Assembly (NCBI RefSeq): GCF_001583435.1
Contig: NZ_CP013251.1
Coordinates: forward strand, 5,035,215 to 5,099,214
DNA from: Endozoicomonas montiporae CL-33
Lineage (GTDB): Bacteria > Pseudomonadota > Gammaproteobacteria > Pseudomonadales > Endozoicomonadaceae
DNA: 64,000 nt
Direction: 5' to 3'
Shown here piece after piece: positions 38,646-46,571 of this stretch (its first letter is position 1; every line of letters starts with the position of its first letter). Below the pieces are notes generated by a model. The model worked only from the letters and a program-made list of their open reading frames with translations. It did no database searches and had not been told where the DNA came from. Position numbers and translations under genes: made by a program.

Positions 38646-38831
38646 CAGGGCGAAAGCTTCTAATGTACGTTCGTTAGGTTTTCTTGCGAAACCTCATTAC
38701 TCATTCGCCATGCAGTTCGGAAAATAGAACTTTTTATACGCAATAGAGCATTAAAAATTTTAATTTTTATAATTTTAAGATGTATTAAATCATGAATTTG
38801 ATATGAACGTACGTAAGATGCTTTCGCCCTG
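38646..38831. repeat. 186-bp MITE-like element
   Basis: Terminal inverted repeats of about 28 bp: CAGGGCGAAAGCTTCTAATG at the left and the inverse of CAGGGCGAAAGCATCTTACG at the right, then GTACGTTC in both. The interior is AT-rich and non-coding. It fills the gap between the PqaA paralogue and the KDEL-tailed gene. I cannot name the parent IS; no clear target duplication is seen. Confidence 0.75.
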
Positions 38832-38997
38832 ATAAAAATATAAGGCCGGTTTACTTTTTAATCAAAGGTGAATCATAGGCATGAGGACAACAGCTAACAA
38901 ACGACTGACGACTAATAATTAAAACAATAGTACATGATTGCACCATAGCCATTATTTACTTAGCAATGTCACTCCAAAGCAGTTAAGGAATTGATTG

Positions 38998-40941
38998 ATG
39001 ATATATCGCCATTCAGGACAATACTTTTCATGGGACGCCTTTAGAAAACCACGCATTGGGACTGTCAAAGTCCTTTGCCTGAGCCTTTCGCTCAGCATAG
39101 GAACGTTGTGGACAGATACAACATTCTCTGCTGACACACCCTCTGGTGAGAAAGCCGTCGTTCAGAAAGAAGACGTTGCTCAGGACAACGTTAATCTGGC
39201 AGCACCTGTCCCTGAGGAAAAGAAAGACTTTCGGCGCAAGAATGAACTCCAGCTTTCCACCATGACCACTGAAGACTCTGCAATCATGGATGTAGAGGGC
39301 TATATGATCACATCTGCCGAGCTGGGCAAATCGATCTTCAGAAGAAGCATTGGTACAGTCAGAGATAAATCAAACCCTTCCAAACCCGCCATACCCATCA
39401 CAGACATAGAGCTTTCGGTTAATGCAAAAGACGTCAGACAACTCGCCCAGACTAATCCTGAGCTGTTTGATGTTGATAAAACCAGAGAAATTGCGGGTGT
39501 AGAACTGCTGGGATTTGTTGCCATGAAAAATGCACTGGCGGGTCTGGTTTACCTGGCAGACGCAGAAACGGGCAAAACAGGCTGTGAAGTGCTGCCCATT
39601 CAGGATAAAAACAATATTGAAAACCGATACTGGAAAGACATAGACAAATCCATCGGTCAAGAAGCTAATCCGGAAAACTGCTCTCTATCCTTTCGGGTTC
39701 GGGTGCAGGAGCTGTCCGAGTTGAAAGCTGTTCAGGGCCGCAGTACGCCAAAAATCGTTAAGACCCTGCGAGCCAAAACTGAAGTCTGTCGCTATCCATC
39801 AGCAGGCATTCTGCACAAATCAACCCGTACCTGCCTGGAAGGCTGGGAAGAAGATTTAAGCCACAAACGTTATCTCTTCCTCAAAAACCACGAAGACCGG
39901 CTGGCCAGAAAAATTCTGGATGACTTCGGTGCTGCCACTAAATCAGGCAGTCAATATAGCAACAAGCGTTACTACGACTACGAAACTTTTGGCAAAACTC
40001 ATGACGCCCAGGACGGAAAAAATGCAAACGCCGGGCATGTCAGCGACATTTTCGGAGCACTGCTGCCCAGCTTCTGGATTGCTGCCAACAAGTTTGTCAA
40101 ACAGTGGACAGGCTTATCCTCCGATTATGCGAAAAGAGCTGAAAGCGTAAAATTTAAAGAGCAGATTAAGTTCTTCAAGGGTAACCCTGACAAAATGCAA
40201 AGAGTCTGGAATGAAAAAGCAGGAACCAGCAAAGGGGATTTCAAAGTTGATCTGGCAAAACTTGGCATAGACTCTGTTGAAACAAAGTACTTTCAGGCAC
40301 TCACCCCTTCTGAAGAAGAAGAGGAAGATGGAATGACCGAGGCTTACTCGGATGACCCTGATTTCGAGCTGGAAATTTCTCCCAAATTCATGGAGTTAAA
40401 CAGTGACGGTATTTCCATCACGTTTACCCCTATCAGTGTTTCCAAAGGCGCCCTGGAATTCGCAGATAGTGATGAACAGGTTGAAGCCCTTAAAAATTGT
40501 CAGGACACCAGCGCCCTGTCAGCGAATGGCCTTGACCTATGCCAGCAAAACTACAAAATTTTGCTTCAAACCAGTCAAGATCTCTCTGACACCGTCGCAG
40601 AGCTCACTACTCTGGATTCAAAGGACAGTTCAAGCAAAACTCTCACTGATGAACAGTACAAGGCTCTTGGTTTCGGGCGAATCATTAGCCTGACAAAAGA
40701 AACCAATAAGGTTGTGGCGCTGGCAAACGCTCTTATGCGTCTGTTAAACCCTGATCTGCCTGATTCAAAACTCTACCATTCGGGGCAGTCAGTTACCGTC
40801 AGCCATGACAATATGCTCTGGAAGTGGCATGACAGTCAGCCCAAAGACAGTGAACAAATTAAGCCTTACCTGCATCAGTTCAAAAATAACGATGGAACCA
40901 TTGTCGAAGACAGTGAGGGTTCTCCAAAAGACGAATTATAA
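38998..40941 (+). CDS. Exported protein of unknown function ending in KDEL
   Basis: 647 residues from the ATG at 38998, with AAGGA 9 nt upstream. N-terminal signal-like segment (TVKVLCLSLSLSIGTLW) with a plausible cleavage site near FSA-DT. The body has scattered Cys (CEVLP, CSLSF, CRYPS, CLEGW, CQDTS, CQQNY) compatible with disulfides, an acidic patch (EEEEEDGM) and no family I know. The last four residues are exactly KDEL, the eukaryotic ER-retrieval signal. In cholera toxin and a few other bacterial toxins such a tail redirects the protein to the host ER; a role here is inference. It is followed after 84 bp by a second exported gene, probably in the same transcript. Confidence 0.75.
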   Translation: MIYRHSGQYFSWDAFRKPRIGTVKVLCLSLSLSIGTLWTDTTFSADTPSGEKAVVQKEDVAQDNVNLAAPVPEEKKDFRRKNELQLSTMTTEDSAIMDVEGYMITSAELGKSIFRRSIGTVRDKSNPSKPAIPITDIELSVNAKDVRQLAQTNPELFDVDKTREIAGVELLGFVAMKNALAGLVYLADAETGKTGCEVLPIQDKNNIENRYWKDIDKSIGQEANPENCSLSFRVRVQELSELKAVQGRSTPKIVKTLRAKTEVCRYPSAGILHKSTRTCLEGWEEDLSHKRYLFLKNHEDRLARKILDDFGAATKSGSQYSNKRYYDYETFGKTHDAQDGKNANAGHVSDIFGALLPSFWIAANKFVKQWTGLSSDYAKRAESVKFKEQIKFFKGNPDKMQRVWNEKAGTSKGDFKVDLAKLGIDSVETKYFQALTPSEEEEEDGMTEAYSDDPDFELEISPKFMELNSDGISITFTPISVSKGALEFADSDEQVEALKNCQDTSALSANGLDLCQQNYKILLQTSQDLSDTVAELTTLDSKDSSSKTLTDEQYKALGFGRIISLTKETNKVVALANALMRLLNPDLPDSKLYHSGQSVTVSHDNMLWKWHDSQPKDSEQIKPYLHQFKNNDGTIVEDSEGSPKDEL

Positions 40942-41025
40942 GTAGCAGGGTACGTCTCAGCACCTTCACGAAGATGTCAGTAAAAAACGGAAGGTGCTGA
41001 ACAATAATTACGAGAGAACAGCTCA

Positions 41026-42642
41026 ATGAAATCATTTCTTAATACAAGTTTAGCTGCACTGACAGTGTTATTTAATAGTCCTTTACAAGCAGCAGATTCA
41101 AACACTGAGACCAGACTCGAACCTGCTGATACTGTTTATCTGCAAGAAACAATTAGTTGCCCTGAGTCTTTTAATTTCACCGAGATAAAAGGAGACCGGG
41201 ACCGGAAAAGAAAACTGAAACAACTGGTTGCTCCTGAACTGCCAACAGAGTTCTCGGACACTTTTAAAATTGAATCAAAGCATATAAAAGCAGGGCGAGA
41301 ATTCCTTTTCAACGAAGGCAGGATCACATTTACTAAAAACCTGCCTGACGGAATGACATGTACCTACACAGGAGGAGAAGAGCTCGCAGAAATAATCATC
41401 ACGGTTAATAAAGACCCTGACAGTAAAAAAGCTGAAAAAGACATGAGTGATTTCGAAAGGATACACTCATCGGAAAAGCCATATCCCTACAAGCTTGCGA
41501 ATGATCGTGCTCTGGTTGCAGACACTGACACTCACATTGGAGAGCTATCCTGCCACCCAAATCAGCAAAACAGATGGCAATGTAGCATTGCTCCAATGTT
41601 CTTCGTGGTTGTTAACAAAGTTTCGTACAGAAAACTCAGACCAAGAAAAAGTGACGACAAAGGCCATATCCTGCTGGTTGAAACCGCAGGTGACAGAAGA
41701 AACGAAAGTGTGAAACCTGTAGCCAATGGACAAAAGACCCCCCCGGAAAAACTCTATATCCCATTTACTACAGAAATCACGGCCATACAGCTGCAGCTGA
41801 TTAACGCTAAAGATAATAAAGAGCTGACACCACTGTGCATTCCTGAAGGAAAAACACTGGACAGACTCCCCATGACACTGGGCACATCAGCAGTCATTGA
41901 AATTCAGGGCGTGGTTGATAAAGAAGGTATTGTGCAGGAAGGCACAAAGTGTACGATGCGCTGCGGTAATGATTCCAGAACATCAAGTTGCTGGCAAAAG
42001 AAAACACCTTATCAGTATACCTGCGAGTGGTATAAATCAGCAGCTAACTATGTGGCTGAATCAATGCTGTGGCTAACACCGCCTATCGGTTGCTGGGAAG
42101 TAAAAGATGAAGTACCAAAAAGCCCCAAAGAGCCGGCTCCTGCTGACAAACCGTCCGATGTAGAAGTAGTAAATGATCTGGATGACTGGTATGCAGATGA
42201 AGCTGACGAAGCTGACGAATACGACCCGGAAGACATCAGGTTGACCCCGGAACAGGAAAGGCTTAAGAAATCGCACTTTAAAAAGATGGTGATGCTCTCT
42301 GCTGAAACAGACCCATTCAAGCTTCTGGGCCTAAACCAGACAGCTCACGATGTCTTCCTGTCTGCCGGAGAGCTGAAGCGTATTCGTCAGAAGCACGGTA
42401 TTACTGAACCTCAATGCTCGGATGGTTTATTTCGACCTTTGTGCAAAATCATCAACCACAAATTGGAAGAGGCAAGACGTGTTTTAAATGAAGCCAAGAG
42501 GGCAAAAGACACAAAGCTTGATGGTGATGGTGATGTTAAGGAAGAGTTCAAAAAAATTTGTAGCTCTGATGCAAATGGCGATCAATACTGTGAGTATGTT
42601 AAAAAGTCTGAACTAAAAATGCACAACCTAAATGAGCTTTGA
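41026..42642 (+). CDS. Exported protein with a degenerate J-like domain
   Basis: 538 residues. Signal peptide ending LQA-AD (about residue 22). Extracellular-type N-terminal part with paired Cys, then Cys-rich CTMRCGNDSRTSSC, an acidic linker with the repeat DEADEADEYD, and a C-terminal segment (429-497) that resembles a DnaJ domain: DPFKLLGLNQTA, a helix ELKRIRQKHG, then INHKLEEARRVLNEAKRAK. The HPD motif needed for Hsp70 stimulation is missing (KHGI instead), so it may bind without activating. It ends LNEL. Adjacent to the KDEL-tailed gene, both probably exported. No other family recognised. Confidence 0.7.
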   Translation: MKSFLNTSLAALTVLFNSPLQAADSNTETRLEPADTVYLQETISCPESFNFTEIKGDRDRKRKLKQLVAPELPTEFSDTFKIESKHIKAGREFLFNEGRITFTKNLPDGMTCTYTGGEELAEIIITVNKDPDSKKAEKDMSDFERIHSSEKPYPYKLANDRALVADTDTHIGELSCHPNQQNRWQCSIAPMFFVVVNKVSYRKLRPRKSDDKGHILLVETAGDRRNESVKPVANGQKTPPEKLYIPFTTEITAIQLQLINAKDNKELTPLCIPEGKTLDRLPMTLGTSAVIEIQGVVDKEGIVQEGTKCTMRCGNDSRTSSCWQKKTPYQYTCEWYKSAANYVAESMLWLTPPIGCWEVKDEVPKSPKEPAPADKPSDVEVVNDLDDWYADEADEADEYDPEDIRLTPEQERLKKSHFKKMVMLSAETDPFKLLGLNQTAHDVFLSAGELKRIRQKHGITEPQCSDGLFRPLCKIINHKLEEARRVLNEAKRAKDTKLDGDGDVKEEFKKICSSDANGDQYCEYVKKSELKMHNLNEL

Positions 42643-42746
42643 TAACGAATGTCAACGCAGAATAACCGGCTGAAAAGGCAGCGCAATAGAATAGCTAATT
42701 ATTGCGATTGGTATAACTGATCAGGTCTGAACTAACTCAACTTAAA

Positions 42747-42776
42747 AGAAAGCCAGCTTATTTGCTGGCTTTCTTT
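42747..42776. terminator. Bidirectional intrinsic terminator
   Basis: AAGAAAGCCAGC / GCTGGCTTTCTT stem with T-run on the plus strand, between convergent genes: the J-like-domain gene and trpS. Confidence 0.85.
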
Positions 42777-42793
42777 ATCAGGAAGATGTTTAT

Positions 42794-43804
42794 TTAAACA
42801 AACCCTTTAATGCCCACAGCCTGACGCACCTGCTGCAGGAATGGCGCGGCTTCTGCCCGGGCTTTTTCCGCACCTTTGCGCAGTTCTGCCTCAATAAAAG
42901 CAGGGTCCTGAAGCAGTTCATTGTAACGTTCACGAGGCCCTTTCAGCTTGTCGTTCACGTACTCAAACAGTTCATTTTTCAAATCGCCCCAGCCAGCGCC
43001 CGCTTCATATTGAGCTTTCTTTGCCAGAACCTCTTCTTCGTTCGCAAAGGCCGAGAAAATCTGTAGCAGCGTACAGGTAGACGGATCTTTTGGTTCACCC
43101 GGTTCCAGAGAGTTCGTCTTGATCTTGCGAATCAATTTCAGCAGTTTTTTCTCTGGCACAAACAGGGGAATGGTGTTGTCGTAGCTTTTACTCATCTTAC
43201 GACCATCAAGGCCGTTCAGGATGGCCGTTTCTTCACCGACAACCGCTTCAGGCAATACAAACCGGGTTTTGTAGTTGTGATTCATGCGCTTGGCGATATC
43301 TCGTGCCATCTCCAGATGCTGAACCTGATCCTGACCAACAGGAACCTTGTGGGCATTGAAGATAAGAATATCGGCAGCCATCAGTACCGGGTAACTGAAC
43401 AGCCCCATGGTAATGCCAAAGTCCGGATCATTCTGTTCATCAGCAACATTCTGTTGAACGGCGGCTTTATAAGCATGGGCGCGATTCATCAGGCCTTTGG
43501 CCGTCATGCAGCTGAGAATCCAGTTCAACTCCATGATCTCGGGAATGTCAGACTGACGATAGAACGTTGCCCGATCAGTATCCAGCCCTAAAGCCAACCA
43601 TGTCGCAGCATTGTGCATTCCGGATTCATGGATTCGCTTTGGATCACGACCTTTTACCATTGCATGATAATCCGCCATGAAGTAGTAGGACTGAATATCA
43701 TCACGCCAACTTTCCTCAATAGCTGGTTTAATAGCGCCTACATAGTTACCCAGGTGCGGAATGCCTGTCGTCGTAATACCAGTTAATACTTTGGTCTTTG
43801 TCAT
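42794..43804 (-). CDS. trpS: Tryptophanyl-tRNA synthetase
   Basis: 336 residues, the usual length. It charges tRNA-Trp with tryptophan. Class I motifs: TTTGIPHLGNYVGA (11-24, HIGH-like PHLGN) and KMSKS at 203-207. The Trp-binding region (YHAMVKGRDP, GQDQVQHLEMARDIAKR) is standard. The tRNA-Trp it serves is also in this window. It is monocistronic, convergent with the J-like-domain gene and followed by a strong terminator. Confidence 0.97.
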   Translation of the reverse strand: MTKTKVLTGITTTGIPHLGNYVGAIKPAIEESWRDDIQSYYFMADYHAMVKGRDPKRIHESGMHNAATWLALGLDTDRATFYRQSDIPEIMELNWILSCMTAKGLMNRAHAYKAAVQQNVADEQNDPDFGITMGLFSYPVLMAADILIFNAHKVPVGQDQVQHLEMARDIAKRMNHNYKTRFVLPEAVVGEETAILNGLDGRKMSKSYDNTIPLFVPEKKLLKLIRKIKTNSLEPGEPKDPSTCTLLQIFSAFANEEEVLAKKAQYEAGAGWGDLKNELFEYVNDKLKGPRERYNELLQDPAFIEAELRKGAEKARAEAAPFLQQVRQAVGIKGFV

Positions 43805-43922
43805 GGGTTACTCATTAGGGAAAGTCTATGACGTGTACAATGCAGTAGTAATAGTCACTACACTTGAAACGAACGAAGCATTATAAATAAAACAATTTGT
43901 TGGGTGAAGGGGCACAAGAGGT

Positions 43923-45272
43923 TCATAACGGCAGTCTTATCGTAAACGAAGCACCACCCAGTTCAGAGTCACTGATAGAGAGCGAGCCATCATAGCTGTC
44001 AATAATATCCATCGCTACAGCCAGCCCGATTCCCTGCCCTTTGGTACGACTGTCAGCCCTGACACCCCGCTTCAGAATAGCCTGCCTACGGCTTTCCGGT
44101 ACGCCTGCCCCGTCATCTTCAATCTGACAAACTGTCCAGCTTTTTCCGTCCTGAAGGAGAGTATGCGAAGAAACCTGCACTTGATGCAGGCATAGCCGGT
44201 AAGCATTCTCAAGCAAATTACCCAGTACTTCCATCATATCCTGCTCTTCAGCCGGAAAATGTATACCTGCATCAATGTCAGTGTTCAGTTCAACCCGCTT
44301 GTCGTGATACACCTTGTCCAGTGTCCGGGTTATTCGCCCGACAATATCCGCCACATCAGCCCGGTGCCTGACCAGCCCGCGCTGTCGTGTCAAAGCCCTT
44401 TGCAGTTGATAGCTGATAATCTGGTTCATACGATGTACCTGTTCGTCGATCACCGCCCCAACGTTTTCATTCTCTCCATGGTTTTTAAGCGTTTGACTGT
44501 ATTGAGCACTTTGCAATACTGCCAAAGGGGTTTTCAGGCTATGGGCAAGATCAGCCATCGCATCACGGTAGCGCTCCCGCTGTTGACGTTCGTTGTTCAA
44601 CAATTGGTTCAAGGCATCCGTCAAAGCCACCAACTCGCTGGAATACACACCCTCAAGCCGATTGGTATCCCCTGCTTCAATACGTTGCAGGTTACCCGCA
44701 AGCTTTCTGATGGGAATCAATGACCAGTGCATGCCGTACCAGAGCACCACCATCATTAGCAGTGCCGTTAAGGACAGCGACAGCAATAAATTACTTCTGA
44801 AGGCAATAAAAACTTCTTTATATTCCGTCGCAGGAATCATGGTCAGAAACGTCAGGGGCAGCCCTTCCAGCAAAATATCAATATCATAAAGAAAATAGCT
44901 GCCTTCAGGCCCCGAATAACGGGCAAAGTTGGTCGTGTGCTCATCAAACTGAACCGAGTAATAAAGAATCTCATCCAGCGATGAATGGGAGCGCCACAGC
45001 ACATCACCCTGCTTATCCAACACCAGCCCGAGCACTTCCGACTCTACCTGATTAAAGCGTTCATCCGGCATCAGATGCGGCATAACCAGTTGCTGGTCAG
45101 TCACACTGGCCACCGTCAGGAGCACATTAGCACCCGCCGCCAACTCCTTTTTAATCAGGTCATATTGTGCTCTTTCAAACGACTTCATCACTGAAAAAAC
45201 AATCAGTGCCACGCTGATCAGAAGAATCAGCCCGGAAGCCATCAGCACACGAAGTCGTAAAGAGTGTTTCAT
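43923..45272 (-). CDS. Sensor histidine kinase, PhoQ-like
   Basis: 449 residues. Two membrane segments (8-29 and 161-180) enclose a ~130-residue periplasmic sensor region with SSLDEILYYSVQFDEHTTNF and SYFLYDIDILLEGLPL, PhoQ-like in placement. HAMP follows, then the dimerisation H-box MADLAHSLKTPLAVL (phospho-acceptor H244), N-box GNLLENAYRLC and G-boxes DDGAGVP and GQGIGLAVAMDI. It phosphorylates the response regulator whose gene ends 3 nt upstream. The exact ligand (Mg, cationic peptide, other) cannot be told. Confidence 0.87.
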   Translation of the reverse strand: MKHSLRLRVLMASGLILLISVALIVFSVMKSFERAQYDLIKKELAAGANVLLTVASVTDQQLVMPHLMPDERFNQVESEVLGLVLDKQGDVLWRSHSSLDEILYYSVQFDEHTTNFARYSGPEGSYFLYDIDILLEGLPLTFLTMIPATEYKEVFIAFRSNLLLSLSLTALLMMVVLWYGMHWSLIPIRKLAGNLQRIEAGDTNRLEGVYSSELVALTDALNQLLNNERQQRERYRDAMADLAHSLKTPLAVLQSAQYSQTLKNHGENENVGAVIDEQVHRMNQIISYQLQRALTRQRGLVRHRADVADIVGRITRTLDKVYHDKRVELNTDIDAGIHFPAEEQDMMEVLGNLLENAYRLCLHQVQVSSHTLLQDGKSWTVCQIEDDGAGVPESRRQAILKRGVRADSRTKGQGIGLAVAMDIIDSYDGSLSISDSELGGASFTIRLPL

Positions 45273-45275
45273 TAT

Positions 45276-45950
45276 TCAGGAGCAGGTCAGAGTGAACAGA
45301 TAGCCCTGCCCACGAATCGTATCAATGGGATTTTCAACACCTGTAGCTTCCAGCTTTTTACGCAGGCGTCCTACCAGAACTTCCAATACGTTGGAGTCCC
45401 TGCCTTCATCATCGTACAGCTCATCTACCAACTGTCGTTTGGAAATCACCTGCTGACCATGGCGCATCAGGTATTCAAGAATTTTGTATTCATAAGCGGT
45501 CAGTTCAAGAAGCTGCTCACCCGCCCAGACCTGATGTCTGGAAAGATCCAGAGTAAAATGCCCGGCTTTTATCTTTGGCTGGCTAAAACCGGAAGAACGA
45601 CGGATCAACGCATTCAAACGGGCTTTCAGCTCTTCAAACTGGAACGGTTTAACCAGATAGTCGTCAGCACCTGCTTCAAGACCAGACACCTTGTCCTGCC
45701 AGTTGCCCCGGGCGGTCAAGATAAGAATCGGGAAGGTTCTGCTCTGTTCCCTGAGTTTGCGAATCAAATCCAGACCATCCATTCCGGGCAGTCCCAGATC
45801 TATGATGGCGGCATCCAGAGGATACTGGTCAACCAGAAACAGGGCTTCTCTGGCATCCGGCGCAGTATGAACACGATAGTCCTCACTGCCCAGCTGATAA
45901 CTGATGTGGTGACGCAACAGGTCGTCATCTTCAACCACCAACAACTTCAT
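45276..45950 (-). CDS. OmpR-family response regulator, PhoP-like
   Basis: 224 residues. Receiver domain (1-120) with acidic pocket E7-D8-D9, phospho-acceptor D51 and K101. The C-terminal winged helix (128-222) contains ELTAYEYKILEYLMRHGQQVISKRQLVDELYDDE, typical of PhoP. It is transcribed ahead of the kinase gene, the stop and start 3 nt apart. The two PqaA-family genes at 31-38 kb are candidates for its regulon by analogy with Salmonella. Confidence 0.9.
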   Translation of the reverse strand: MKLLVVEDDDLLRHHISYQLGSEDYRVHTAPDAREALFLVDQYPLDAAIIDLGLPGMDGLDLIRKLREQSRTFPILILTARGNWQDKVSGLEAGADDYLVKPFQFEELKARLNALIRRSSGFSQPKIKAGHFTLDLSRHQVWAGEQLLELTAYEYKILEYLMRHGQQVISKRQLVDELYDDEGRDSNVLEVLVGRLRKKLEATGVENPIDTIRGQGYLFTLTCS

Positions 45951-46085
45951 GGCAACTTCCCACGATCTAAAAATGTGCGAATTATTTCACAGGATTATAA
46001 CGGGCGTCACCGCTTGTTGCTCAGCATAATAAGATGGCGTTGCTCGATAGAAGTGCAGTTCCCCACAGGGCGTGAGGAACTGTAA

Positions 46086-46181
46086 GAAGCTGTTCATGAT
46101 CTTTTGAGGAAAGCGAAAATGGTGAAAAACAGGGGCAATTTATCGACATTTGCAGCCCTCAATAAGATCGTGAACAGCTTC
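46086..46181. repeat. 96-bp palindromic MITE-like element
   Basis: Ends GAAGCTGTTCATGATCTT and its inverse with one mismatch, and complementarity continues inwards (TTGAGG / CCTCAA), giving about 24-bp arms. No coding capacity. It sits in the 620-bp gap between the PhoP-like gene and the giant surface protein gene. Confidence 0.7.
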
Positions 46182-46194
46182 CAAGGCTGTCCTT

Positions 46195-46259
46195 GAAAAA
46201 AGATAGTGAAAAAAGATAGTGAAAAAAGATAGTGAAAAAAGATAGTGAAAAAAGATAGT
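46195..46259. repeat. Five tandem copies of a 13-bp repeat
   Basis: GAAAAAAGATAGT five times without mismatch, 14 bp after the MITE and directly before a 10-bp hairpin. AT-rich, about 310 bp upstream of the giant beta-helix gene. Confidence 0.9.
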
Positions 46260-46290
46260 GATGACCATTTTCTGAAGACAGGTCATCACT
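46257..46290. other. 10-bp inverted repeat after the tandem array
   Basis: AGTGATGACC and GGTCATCACT flank a 14-nt loop; the left arm overlaps the last repeat unit. It may be a terminator-like hairpin or protein-binding site. The following 280 bp up to 46571 are AT-rich and presumably hold the promoter of the giant gene. Confidence 0.6.
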
Positions 46291-46571
46291 ATCCGTTGAT
46301 TAGCATGAATAAACCAGACAACGACGGCTATGCATCAATATCTGGTTAACTATCTCAGATAGCTCTCTGACACCTTCCGCTCTTTATAAATCATGCAATT
46401 TAAACCCACTGTATCTATTTCAAATAATTTTAACTATCAAGGATATTTATTCTAGGTTATTTAAAATCAGTTATTTTAACTGAAATTATACAACTAACTA
46501 CTAATACATTCTGGCATCGACGATGCGTTTGATTTTTTATTAATTCTTATACAGACGGTCTTCCAATTATT

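Noticed and set aside
46195..46259. Tandem array considered as a CRISPR
   Set aside because: The 13-bp units are directly adjacent without spacers, and no cas genes are present. No CRISPR array was seen anywhere in the window.
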